Origin: Bifidobacterium breve
GTDB taxonomy: Bacteria; Actinomycetota; Actinomycetes; Mycobacteriales; Mycobacteriaceae
NCBI GenBank assembly: GCA_945882475.1
Contig: CAMCWJ010000050.1
Coordinates: forward strand, 1 to 12,494
Direction of reading: 5' to 3'
DNA: 12,494 nucleotides
Shown: piece by piece, positions 1 through 6,297 of the stretch
Layout of the letters: every line of letters starts with the position of its first letter
Numbering within the stretch: position 1 is the first letter of the stretch
Position numbers and translations under genes: made by a program
Notes under the pieces: generated by a model
What the model was told of the DNA's origin: nothing
Database searches by the model: none
The model's input: only the letters and a program-made list of their open reading frames with translations

Positions 1-375
1 GCGGCCGGCCCATGCATGTCGCCCCGGGTCGCGCAGGTCCCCGGCGACGAATTCGCGCTTGAGTTCCAGACCGACGACGAAGAAGAAAATCGCCAGCAGA
101 CCGTCGGAGGCCCACCCGCCCAGCGACAGGTTGAGGTGCAGGCCGAGGTTGTCGGTGCCGACCCGGAATCTGGTCAATGCGTGATACGACGCCGACCACG
201 GCGAGTTCGCCCAGAACAGCGCCAATGCGGCCGCCGCCAGCAGTAACGCGCCGCCGACGGTCTCCTTGCGCAGGATCGTGGTGACCCGTCTGGTCTCAGA
301 CCACGAACCGCGGCTGAACAACCGCGTCGGCAACCTCGGGCGGCCACCGCCGGACGCGCGATCAGAGCCTGCCAC
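1..375 (-). CDS. nhaA: NhaA-family Na+/H+ antiporter, N-terminal part (cut by window edge)
   Basis: The first 125 residues of an NhaA sodium/proton antiporter, an inner-membrane protein that exports Na+ in exchange for H+. After a basic N-terminal tail of about 35 residues comes the first membrane helix (about 38-56, beginning ETVGGALLL), then a loop, then the family signature SDGLLAIFFFVVGLELKRE at 90-108. D91, E104, R107 and E108 correspond to E. coli D65, E78, R81 and E82. The transport aspartates of helices 4 and 5 lie outside the window. The GTG start at 375 was chosen because GGAGG sits 6 bases upstream and the frame runs directly into the conserved region; another GTG at 380 is in a different frame. 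The gene starts 15 bases after the methyltransferase stop, so it is probably the last gene of that operon. The final residues (after GDLRDP, about 117-125) do not resemble the usual family continuation. Confidence 0.9.
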   Translation of the reverse strand, partial: MAGSDRASGGGRPRLPTRLFSRGSWSETRRVTTILRKETVGGALLLAAAALALFWANSPWSASYHALTRFRVGTDNLGLHLNLSLGGWASDGLLAIFFFVVGLELKREFVAGDLRDPGRHAWAGR

Positions 376-390
376 GGCACACCTCCACTC

Positions 391-1608
391 TCACTTCAAC
401 AGTAACGCGATGCACTCGACGTGGTGGGTCAGCGGGAATGCGTCGAACACCCGGATCGACTCGACACGATAGCCGTTCACCCGGTACAGCCCGATATCGC
501 GGGCGAATGCCGCTGCCTCGCAACCGATGTGGATCACCCGCGGAACGCCGGCACCGGCGAGCAGGTCGATGACCTCACGACCGGCGCCGGATCGGGGCGG
601 GTCCAGGACGGCGATGTCGGCGGCGGCGGACTGCCCGGCGACCACGTGGCGGACCGAACCCGAAATGGTGCGCACCTGAGGCAGGTCCGCCAGCGCGGCG
701 CGCGCGGTCGCCGATGCTGTGCGCGAGGTGTCCACCGTCAGCACCTGACCGGTTTCGCCCACCACCGCCGCCAGCGCAGCGGCGAACAGTCCCGATCCGC
801 CGTAGAGATCCCAGGCGTGTGCCGGTTGGGTTTCCTGTGCCCACTGGGTGATCAGTGCGCTGTAGGTCGCCGCGGCGTCGCGGTGCGACTGCCAGAACCC
901 CGATACCGGCACCCGCCAGACCCGCGAGCCGACCCGCTGGACAGACTCGCCGGAACCCTCGGCCACGGCGACACCGCGGCGGCCGGGGGCCGTCGAGGCC
1001 ACCTGCCGGCGGCCGGGGGCCGTCGAGGCCACCTGCCGCTGACCGTCGTCGTCGACAACCACATGCACCTGCTCGCCGGTAGGCCACCGGCGCTCAGCGA
1101 GTCCGTCGACCATGCCCGGCCGGAGTTGCCCACAGTGCAGGTCGGTGACCAGATCGGCACTGTGGTAGCGATGGAAACCGGCGCGGCCCTCGGTGTCCAC
1201 ACCGAGCCTGACCCGGGTGCGCCAGCCTTGCGGACCGGTATCGCCGAGTGGCTCGGCAACGCCGTCCCACTCGTAATCGCCCAGGCGCGCAAGCTGATTG
1301 GCGACAACCTGACCCTTCAGTGTCCGCGCTGCCTCCGGATCGGCGAAGGCCAGATCGCAGCATCCGGCACCGTCGACACCGGCTATCGGACAGAGCGGTT
1401 CGATCCGGTCTTCGGACGGCTCAAGGATCTCGACGGCTTCGGCATGCCAGTAGGACCCCCGCTGTGAGGTCACCCGAACCCGCACCCGCTCACCCGGCAG
1501 TGCGTAGCGGACGAATACCACCCGACCGTCGTGTCGGCCCACGCAACTGCCGCCGTTCGCCGCCGCACCGGTGGATAGCACCAACTCGGTCGGCGTCGCT
1601 GTGCTCAC
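391..1608 (-). CDS. TrmA/RlmD-family class I SAM-dependent RNA (uracil-5-)methyltransferase, Rv2689c-like
   Basis: 405 residues; predicted to methylate C5 of a uridine in tRNA or rRNA using S-adenosylmethionine. Order of parts: N-terminal TRAM-like beta domain (about 5-62), cysteine cluster (C73, C83, C84, with C159 further on) that may hold an Fe-S cluster, central RNA-binding part, and Rossmann methyltransferase domain (about 235-405). Visible motifs are the SAM loop DLYGGSGLF (267-275), LDPPRSGAG (335-343), the putative catalytic cysteine C363 in HIGCE, and the C-terminal signature FDAFPLTHHVE ending in the putative general base E398. The GTG start overlaps the TGA of the upstream permease in a GTGA arrangement, so translation is probably coupled. 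A perfect ten-residue duplication (191-210) is unusual. The family is clear; whether the target is tRNA U54 or 23S rRNA cannot be told from the sequence. Confidence 0.93.
   Translation of the reverse strand: MSTATPTELVLSTGAAANGGSCVGRHDGRVVFVRYALPGERVRVRVTSQRGSYWHAEAVEILEPSEDRIEPLCPIAGVDGAGCCDLAFADPEAARTLKGQVVANQLARLGDYEWDGVAEPLGDTGPQGWRTRVRLGVDTEGRAGFHRYHSADLVTDLHCGQLRPGMVDGLAERRWPTGEQVHVVVDDDGQRQVASTAPGRRQVASTAPGRRGVAVAEGSGESVQRVGSRVWRVPVSGFWQSHRDAAATYSALITQWAQETQPAHAWDLYGGSGLFAAALAAVVGETGQVLTVDTSRTASATARAALADLPQVRTISGSVRHVVAGQSAAADIAVLDPPRSGAGREVIDLLAGAGVPRVIHIGCEAAAFARDIGLYRVNGYRVESIRVFDAFPLTHHVECIALLLK
977..1038 (-). repeat. Perfect 30-bp tandem duplication inside the methyltransferase gene
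   Basis: Two identical head-to-tail copies of a 30-base unit (977-1006 and 1007-1036, plus two more matching bases). Being a multiple of three, it keeps the frame and duplicates RQVASTAPGR at residues 191-200 and 201-210. It lies in the linker between the central domain and the catalytic domain. Exact identity of both copies suggests a recent slippage or unequal-exchange event. Confidence 0.95.
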
Positions 1609-3599
1609 TCCACAAAACCCTTGCGTACATCGCCCGGGGCGCTCTGCTCCTCGAGTTGCGTGACCCGTTCAGACGAAGCCAGTTGCCAGGGAACCGAAGT
1701 CACCATCACATTGGGGATGAACAGCAACCTGGTCTTCAGTCGCAGAGCACTCTGATTGTGCAGCAACTGCTCCCACCAGTGTCCGACCACGTACTCCGGG
1801 ATGTACACGGTGACCACCGTGCGCGGAGCGTCCTTGGTGATGCGCTTGATGTAGCCGAGCACCGGGGTGGTGACCTCGCGGTAGGGCGACGCGAGGACCT
1901 TCAGCGGAACGGTGATGTCACTGTCCTCCCAGAGAGCAGTCAACTCACGGGTGTCGTCGTCATCGACGTTGACGGTGAGGGCCTCGAGGACGTCGGGCCG
2001 CGTCGCGCGGGCGAAGGCCAGGGCGCGCAACGTGGGCAGGTGCATATTGGCCACCAGCAAAACAGCATGGTTGCGGCTGGGCAGCACCATGTTGGCACTT
2101 TCCTCGGTGTCCGCTGTCAGCTCACGCGAGACCGTGTCGTAGTGCCGGTGGATGGCCCGCATCAGGATGAACAGCGCGCCCATCACGACGATGGCGATCC
2201 AGGCACCGACCAGGAACTTGGTGACCAGCACCACGACCAGCACGGTTCCGGTGGCGATGAGGCCGATGGTGTTGATCACGCGGGACCGGATCATCCGAAT
2301 CCGCTCCGCAGGGTCGGTCTCGGTACGCAGCAGCCGGGTCCAGTGCCGGACCATGCCGATCTGGCTGAACGTGAAGGACGTAAACACGCCCACGATGTAC
2401 AGCTGGATCAGCTGGGTGACCTCCGCCTGGAACACCACGATGAACGCGATCGCCGCGAGGGCCAGGAAGACGATGCCGTTGGAAAAGGCTAGCCGGTCAC
2501 CGCGGGTGTGCAACTGGTGCGGAAGGTACCGGTCCTGCGCCAGGATCGAACCCAGCACCGGGAAGCCGTTGAAAGCGGTGTTGGCCGCCAAGATCAGGAT
2601 CAGCGCGGTGACGCCGGTGATCAGATACAACCCGGGCGGGAAGTCCCGGAAGATCGCGTCGGCCAATTGAGCGACCAGGGTTTTCTGCTGGTAGTCCGCC
2701 GGCGCGCCGATCAACTGCTCTGACGGCCGTTCGGCGATCTTCACCCCGGCCTCGGTGGCCAGGATGATGATGCCCATCAGCAGCGCCACCGCGATGGTGC
2801 CGAGCAGCAGCAGCGTGGTGGCGGCATTGCGCGACTTCGGCTTGCGGAATGCCGGTACCCCGTTGCTGATCGCCTCCACGCCGGTCAGCGCCGCGCAACC
2901 CGACGAGAACGCCCTGGCCACCAGGAACATCAGCGCGAAGCCCATGATTTCACCGTGCTCGGCCTGCATCTCGAAGGCGGCGGACTCCGCCTGCAGATCA
3001 CGGCCCAGGACGTGGATCTGGAAGAAGCCCCAGCCCAGCATCAGAAACATGCCGCCGATGAATGCGTAGGTGGGGATGGCGAACGCGGTGCCCGACTCGC
3101 GGATACCGCGAAGGTTGGCCGCGGTGATCAACACGATCGCGGAGACGGCGAAGATCACCTTGTGTTCGGCGATGAACGGAACCGCCGAGCCGATGTTGGA
3201 CATCGCCGCCGCCACGGAGACCGCCACGGTGAGCACGTAGTCGACGAGCAGGGCGCTGGCCACCGTCAGGCCGGCCGTCGGCCCCAGGTTGGTGGTGACC
3301 ACCTCGTAGTCGCCGCCGCCGGAGGGGTAGGCGTGCACATTCTGGCGGTAGGAGGCGACCACGACGAGCATCACCACCGCGACGGCGACCCCGATCCAGG
3401 GTGCCATCGTGTAGGCCCCCAGGCCGGCCACCGAGAGCACTAGGAAGATCTCCTCGGGCGCGTAGGCCACCGAGGACATCGCGTCTGAGGCGAACACCGG
3501 CAGGGCGATCCGCTTGGGCAGCAGGGTGTGACTCAGCCGGTCGCTACGAAACGGCCGCCCGATCAGCAACCGGCGCGCGGCGACCGAAAGCTTGGACAC
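1605..3599 (-). CDS. KimA-like APC-superfamily potassium importer with C-terminal USP-like domain (Rv2690c-like)
   Basis: 664-residue membrane transporter. About 12 hydrophobic segments span residues 50-480, followed by a cytoplasmic part (about 505-664) resembling a universal-stress-protein fold. It is very similar to Bacillus KimA (YdaO), a K+/H+ symporter inhibited by c-di-AMP: FASDAMSSVAY at 36-46, SYRQ...YPSGGGDY at 83-98, LLVDYVLT at 117-124, NLRGIRESG at 162-170 and CAALTGVEAISN at 235-246. D39, Y46, D120, Y121 and T124 align with KimA residues placed at its potassium sites, offset by three. The frame stays open to 3809, overlapping ceoB; I chose GTG 3599 because it matches the start I recall for Rv2690c and has a -10-like TACCCT 8 bases upstream. 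It has no Shine-Dalgarno, so it may be leaderless. Older annotation calls this family amino-acid permease. First gene of a leftward operon with the RNA methyltransferase and nhaA. Confidence 0.88.
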   Translation of the reverse strand: MSKLSVAARRLLIGRPFRSDRLSHTLLPKRIALPVFASDAMSSVAYAPEEIFLVLSVAGLGAYTMAPWIGVAVAVVMLVVVASYRQNVHAYPSGGGDYEVVTTNLGPTAGLTVASALLVDYVLTVAVSVAAAMSNIGSAVPFIAEHKVIFAVSAIVLITAANLRGIRESGTAFAIPTYAFIGGMFLMLGWGFFQIHVLGRDLQAESAAFEMQAEHGEIMGFALMFLVARAFSSGCAALTGVEAISNGVPAFRKPKSRNAATTLLLLGTIAVALLMGIIILATEAGVKIAERPSEQLIGAPADYQQKTLVAQLADAIFRDFPPGLYLITGVTALILILAANTAFNGFPVLGSILAQDRYLPHQLHTRGDRLAFSNGIVFLALAAIAFIVVFQAEVTQLIQLYIVGVFTSFTFSQIGMVRHWTRLLRTETDPAERIRMIRSRVINTIGLIATGTVLVVVLVTKFLVGAWIAIVVMGALFILMRAIHRHYDTVSRELTADTEESANMVLPSRNHAVLLVANMHLPTLRALAFARATRPDVLEALTVNVDDDDTRELTALWEDSDITVPLKVLASPYREVTTPVLGYIKRITKDAPRTVVTVYIPEYVVGHWWEQLLHNQSALRLKTRLLFIPNVMVTSVPWQLASSERVTQLEEQSAPGDVRKGFVE

Positions 3600-3613
3600 G
3601 AACGCCAAGGGTA
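3600..3613 (-). promoter_or_regulatory. Putative leaderless promoter -10 element of the KimA-like gene
   Basis: On the minus strand TACCCT (3613-3608) fits the mycobacterial TANNNT -10 consensus and ends 8 bases before the GTG start at 3599. No purine-rich ribosome-binding site lies in between. This suggests that transcription begins at or next to the start codon. No convincing -35 hexamer was seen. Confidence 0.45.
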
Positions 3614-3635
3614 GGCCCTGTCCGGGTTGGCGGTA

Positions 3636-3670
3636 CCGTTCCCCGTACAGAACGGCTCCGCCGGGAGCCG
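3636..3670. repeat. Two overlapping inverted repeats in the KimA-like/ceoB divergent promoter region
   Basis: CCGTTC (3636-3641) pairs with GAACGG (3650-3655) across 8 bases, and CGGCTCC (3653-3659) pairs with GGAGCCG (3664-3670) across a GCCG loop. The two share 3653-3655, so as RNA hairpins they would exclude each other; as DNA they could be adjacent operators. They lie 29 bases before the ceoB start and 23 bases beyond the KimA-like -10. No uridine tract follows, so a standard terminator is unlikely. Confidence 0.5.
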
Positions 3671-3698
3671 ACACAGGAACCGGCCGAAGGGACCTCAG

Positions 3699-4370
3699 GT
3701 GCGGGTTGTGGTGATGGGGTGCGGCCGGGTCGGCGCCTCGCTTGCCGACGCGCTCTCCCGGATCGGACACGAGGTCGCCGTCATCGACCGGAACGCCCAG
3801 GCCTTCCAACGGCTCTCACCGGAGTTCTCCGGCACCAGGGTTCTGGGTATGGGCTTTGATCGGGATGTGTTGCTGCGGGCCGGAATTGAGGGCGCCGACG
3901 CATTCGCGGCGGTCTCCTCGGGCGATAACTCGAACATCATCTCGGCGCGGGTCGCGCGCGAGATGTTCGGCGTGCAACGGGTGGTGGCCCGCATTTACGA
4001 CGCCAAGCGCGCCGCAGTTTACGAGCGCCTCGGCATCCCCACCGTGGCCACCGTGCCGTGGACCACCGACCGGCTGCTCAACACGCTGGTCCGGGATATC
4101 GAGACCACCCGGTGGCGCGATCCCACCGGCACCGTCGCGGTCAACGAAGTCGACCTGAACGAGCTGTGGGTGGGTCACCGGGTGACCGCGCTCGAAGAGG
4201 CGACCGGCGCCCGGGTGGCCTTCCTCATCAGGTTCGGCACCGGCGTGCTCCCCGAGCCCAAGACCGTGCTCCAGGCCGGTGACCAGGTCTACATCGCGGC
4301 GGTCTCGGGCCGGGCCGGCGAGGCACTGGCAATCGCCGCCCAGCCACCCGGGGACGGGGTCGGGGAATGA
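3699..4370 (+). CDS. ceoB: TrkA-type RCK (KTN/TrkA-C) potassium-transport regulatory protein CeoB
   Basis: 223-residue cytoplasmic protein with one RCK_N Rossmann domain and one RCK_C domain; family members bind NAD(H) or adenine nucleotides and gate K+ transporters. It opens with a beta strand and the GCGRVG dinucleotide loop (7-12), followed by the acidic end of beta-2 (D30). The RCK_C domain covers about 145-210 and ends in LQAGDQVYIA. The GTG start at 3699 is preferred over upstream in-frame codons because the nucleotide-binding strand must begin at once, the homologue starts there, and AAGGGA lies about 8 bases upstream. It is divergent from the KimA-like gene and followed 10 bases later by ceoC. 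M. tuberculosis ceoB/ceoC have been assigned to Trk-type potassium uptake, but no TrkH/TrkG is encoded here. Confidence 0.92.
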   Translation: MRVVVMGCGRVGASLADALSRIGHEVAVIDRNAQAFQRLSPEFSGTRVLGMGFDRDVLLRAGIEGADAFAAVSSGDNSNIISARVAREMFGVQRVVARIYDAKRAAVYERLGIPTVATVPWTTDRLLNTLVRDIETTRWRDPTGTVAVNEVDLNELWVGHRVTALEEATGARVAFLIRFGTGVLPEPKTVLQAGDQVYIAAVSGRAGEALAIAAQPPGDGVGE

Positions 4371-4380
4371 GGGGCCGACA

Positions 4381-5040
4381 GTGAAGGTCGCGATTGCCGG
4401 GGCGGGCGCCGTCGGGCGTTCCATCGCCCGCGAACTCGTCGAGAACTCCCACGATGTGACGCTCATCGAACGAAACCAGGCCCACTTCGACGTCGATGCG
4501 ATTCCGGCCGCGGATTGGCGTCTCGGCGACGCCTGCGAGTTGAGCCTGCTCGAGGCCGTCCACCTCGAGGAGTTCGACGTGGTGGTCGCCGCCACCGGCG
4601 ACGACAAGGTCAACGTGGTGCTCTCGCTGCTGGCCAAAACAGAGTTCGGGGTGGGACGCGTGGTCGCCCGCGTCAACGACCCCCGCAACGAGTGGCTCTT
4701 CGACGACGCGTGGGGCGTAGACGTCGCGGTGTCGACACCGCGGATGCTGGCCTCGTTGGTCGAGGAGGCCTTCGCGGTCGGGGACCTGGTGCGGTTGATG
4801 GAGTTTCGCAAGGCGCGGGCCAACCTCGTCGAGATCACCCTGCCTGACGACACGCCGTGGGCCGGCCGCCCGGTGCGCAAGCTGAGCCTCCCCCGCGACG
4901 TCGCGCTGGTAGCCATCCTGCGGGGCCCGCGGGTGATCGTGCCCGAAGCCGACGAGCCGTTGGAAGGCGGCGATGAGTTGCTGCTGGTGGCCGCTCCCGA
5001 GGTGGAGGGCGAACTGCGGGTGCTGCTCGCACAGCCCTAG
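4381..5040 (+). CDS. ceoC: TrkA-type RCK potassium-transport regulatory protein CeoC (TrkB)
   Basis: 219-residue second RCK protein, paralogous to CeoB. The dinucleotide loop GAGAVG is at 7-12, the beta-2 acidic residue is E30, the conserved strand DVVVAATGDDKVN is at 66-78, and an RCK_C domain (about 145-212) ends in LEGGDELLLVAAP. The GTG start at 4381 follows the ceoB stop by 10 bases, with GAGGGG about 7 bases upstream overlapping the end of ceoB, so the two are surely co-transcribed. A pair of single-RCK proteins could form a mixed gating ring equivalent to the tandem-RCK TrkA of enterobacteria; that is inference. It ends 19 bases before the convergent DUF3159 gene. Confidence 0.92.
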   Translation: MKVAIAGAGAVGRSIARELVENSHDVTLIERNQAHFDVDAIPAADWRLGDACELSLLEAVHLEEFDVVVAATGDDKVNVVLSLLAKTEFGVGRVVARVNDPRNEWLFDDAWGVDVAVSTPRMLASLVEEAFAVGDLVRLMEFRKARANLVEITLPDDTPWAGRPVRKLSLPRDVALVAILRGPRVIVPEADEPLEGGDELLLVAAPEVEGELRVLLAQP

Positions 5041-5059
5041 CCAGGCCGGCGCCGAGGCG

Positions 5060-5770
5060 TCAGTCGCGGGCGAGTACGTCGGCCGCCTCGTCGGCGGGCT
5101 CGACTGCCGAGACCTCGGCGGACTCATCTGCCGAGACCTCGGCGGGCTCGACGCGCTCGGCGTGGATCGCCCGCTGGGCAGACCGGATCGCCAGATAGGT
5201 CACCAGCGCGCCGAGTGCGGCCAGCGGCCAGCCCATCGCGATCCGGGCCACGCCCAGCCAGCCGGTCTTGTCGGCGTCGTAGAGATGGTGCTGCACGACA
5301 AATCGGGCGCCGAACACCGCGACCCAGGTCAGTGTGGCGGCGTCGAAGGCCCGGACCGCCCGGCGGGACGTGCGCCAACTGCGGTCGTGGCCGGTGACCC
5401 AACTCCAGACGTAGCCCACGATCGGCCGTCGGATCAGCACCGACAGCGCGAACACCGTGGCCCAGATCAGCGAGGTCCAGATTCCCAGCAGGAAGTAGCC
5501 CTTGGATTCGCCGACCACCCAGGCGATCAGTGAGCTGACCCCAACCCCGAGGAATCCGGCGATCGCCGGCTGCAGGGAATCCCGGCGGAACAGCCGCCAC
5601 ACCAGAACGGCGGCCGCCACACCGAGGGCCGCGCAGATCGCGGGCAAGAGGCCGAATGCGGTGGAGATCGGGACCAGGACCGCCACCGGCAGGGCGGAGT
5701 AGATCAGGCCGCTGACGCCGCCCATCTGACCGAGCAGGGCCTGCCCGGGAGTGCGCTCGGCCTCGCTCAT
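5060..5770 (-). CDS. DUF3159 family integral membrane protein (Rv2693c-like)
   Basis: 236-residue predicted inner-membrane protein of unknown function. Hydrophobic segments lie at about 19-40, 42-59, 67-86, 93-113, 147-162 and 176-196, giving about six helices. A polar loop rich in Arg and Trp (about 125-140, TGHDRSWRTSRRAVRAFD) lies between helices four and five, and an acidic Glu/Ala/Ser tail (205-236) closes the protein. The ATG at 5770 lies 10 bases after the stop of the OB-fold gene, so the two form an operon. Its ribosome-binding site is poor (only a run of C and T), suggesting translation coupled to the upstream gene. The gene is usual next to ceoBC in mycobacteria. I recognise the family but know of no established activity. 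Confidence 0.85.
   Translation of the reverse strand: MSEAERTPGQALLGQMGGVSGLIYSALPVAVLVPISTAFGLLPAICAALGVAAAVLVWRLFRRDSLQPAIAGFLGVGVSSLIAWVVGESKGYFLLGIWTSLIWATVFALSVLIRRPIVGYVWSWVTGHDRSWRTSRRAVRAFDAATLTWVAVFGARFVVQHHLYDADKTGWLGVARIAMGWPLAALGALVTYLAIRSAQRAIHAERVEPAEVSADESAEVSAVEPADEAADVLARD
5091..5152 (-). repeat. 24-bp imperfect tandem repeat encoding the acidic tail of the DUF3159 protein
   Basis: Copies at 5091-5114 and 5115-5138 differ at three positions, and a partial third copy covers 5139-5152. It encodes the PAEVSADESAEVSAVEPA-type repeat in the C-terminal tail. The repeat looks like local slippage in a low-complexity disordered tail. Confidence 0.85.
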
Positions 5771-5780
5771 CGGATGGGGG

Positions 5781-6152
5781 TCAACGCTGAATCTCGTAGT
5801 GCGGGTTGTAGATCGCCTTGCTGCCGTTATCCAGCAGGCCGAGGCGACCGCGCACCCGCAGTTTGCAGCCGCATTCGATGCCGCGGATCCGGCGTTGACC
5901 CAACCAGACCAGGGTCACCGAGTCCGTCCCGTCGAACAGCTCCGCGCGCACCCCCGCCGCGCAGCCCTTGGCGTTGGTCTCCACGCTGCGCAGCGTGCCG
6001 AACATCGTGACCTCCTGCCCGCGCTGACAGTCGATGGCGCGGTGCGCACCGGTATTGGCGGCTTCGTCGCTGAGTTCGGCGAAGTCGCGCTGCTCGGGAC
6101 TCTCGGTCAATCGACGGGTTAAGCGGCGGACAAAACCTTCGGCCGTAGCCAT
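5781..6152 (-). CDS. OB-fold nucleic-acid-binding-like protein (Rv2694c-like)
   Basis: 123-residue protein with a charged helical N-terminus (2-32) followed by a five-strand OB-fold-like domain (about 44-121) resembling the RecG wedge/tRNA anticodon OB family: QEVTMFGTLRSVET, AGVRAELFDGTDSVTLVWLG, KLRVRGRLGLL and AIYNPHYEI. The ATG at 6152 was chosen over an in-frame codon at 6200 because AGGAG lies 5 bases upstream and the homologue begins MAxAEG(F/Y)VRRLTRRL. Cysteines 42, 64, 94 and 96 are present, but I see no clear metal site. It is the first gene of a leftward pair with DUF3159, 145 bases from the divergent hydrolase gene. A role in DNA or RNA binding is inferred from the fold only. Confidence 0.87.
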   Translation of the reverse strand: MATAEGFVRRLTRRLTESPEQRDFAELSDEAANTGAHRAIDCQRGQEVTMFGTLRSVETNAKGCAAGVRAELFDGTDSVTLVWLGQRRIRGIECGCKLRVRGRLGLLDNGSKAIYNPHYEIQR

Positions 6153-6168
6153 GGCCTCTCCTGATGTT

Positions 6169-6198
6169 CGATCGCTGGACGCGCGATCGCTGACGCGC
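6169..6198. repeat. Direct repeat upstream of the OB-fold gene
   Basis: CGATCGCTG is followed by ACGCGC twice in succession (6169-6184 with one extra G, then 6184-6198). The two copies are about one and a half helical turns apart and lie 16-46 bases upstream of the OB-fold ATG, in its probable leader or promoter. It contains the palindrome GCGATCGC (6183-6190). It could be an operator or chance. Confidence 0.6.
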
Positions 6199-6297
6199 AA
6201 TCACGTGGCAACGCCACCGTAGACCTCCGCGGCGCGCTGCGCCACGAACCCTGGCAAGAGTTGGCGGGCGGTGCCGCTGACAGGGCACGATCGGGGC

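Noticed and set aside
421..1467. 348-codon plus-strand open frame opposite the methyltransferase
   Set aside because: It is the antisense shadow of a clearly conserved gene in GC-rich DNA; its protein shows no recognisable family features.
1248..2492. 414-codon plus-strand open frame across the methyltransferase/permease junction
   Set aside because: It spans two real genes on the other strand, is rich in Arg, His and Asp as expected of antisense frames, and has no recognisable motif.
3600..3698. A ydaO/c-di-AMP riboswitch in the KimA-like/ceoB gap
   Set aside because: The thought arises because Bacillus kimA carries one, but I see none of the conserved riboswitch sequence blocks, and the KimA-like start appears leaderless.
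3600..3809. 70-residue N-terminal extension of the KimA-like protein (start at 3809)
   Set aside because: It would overlap the start of ceoB, is not hydrophobic or family-like, and homologues begin near VSKLS at 3599.
3816..4916. 366-codon minus-strand open frame opposite ceoB-ceoC
   Set aside because: Antisense shadow of two RCK genes; no motifs.
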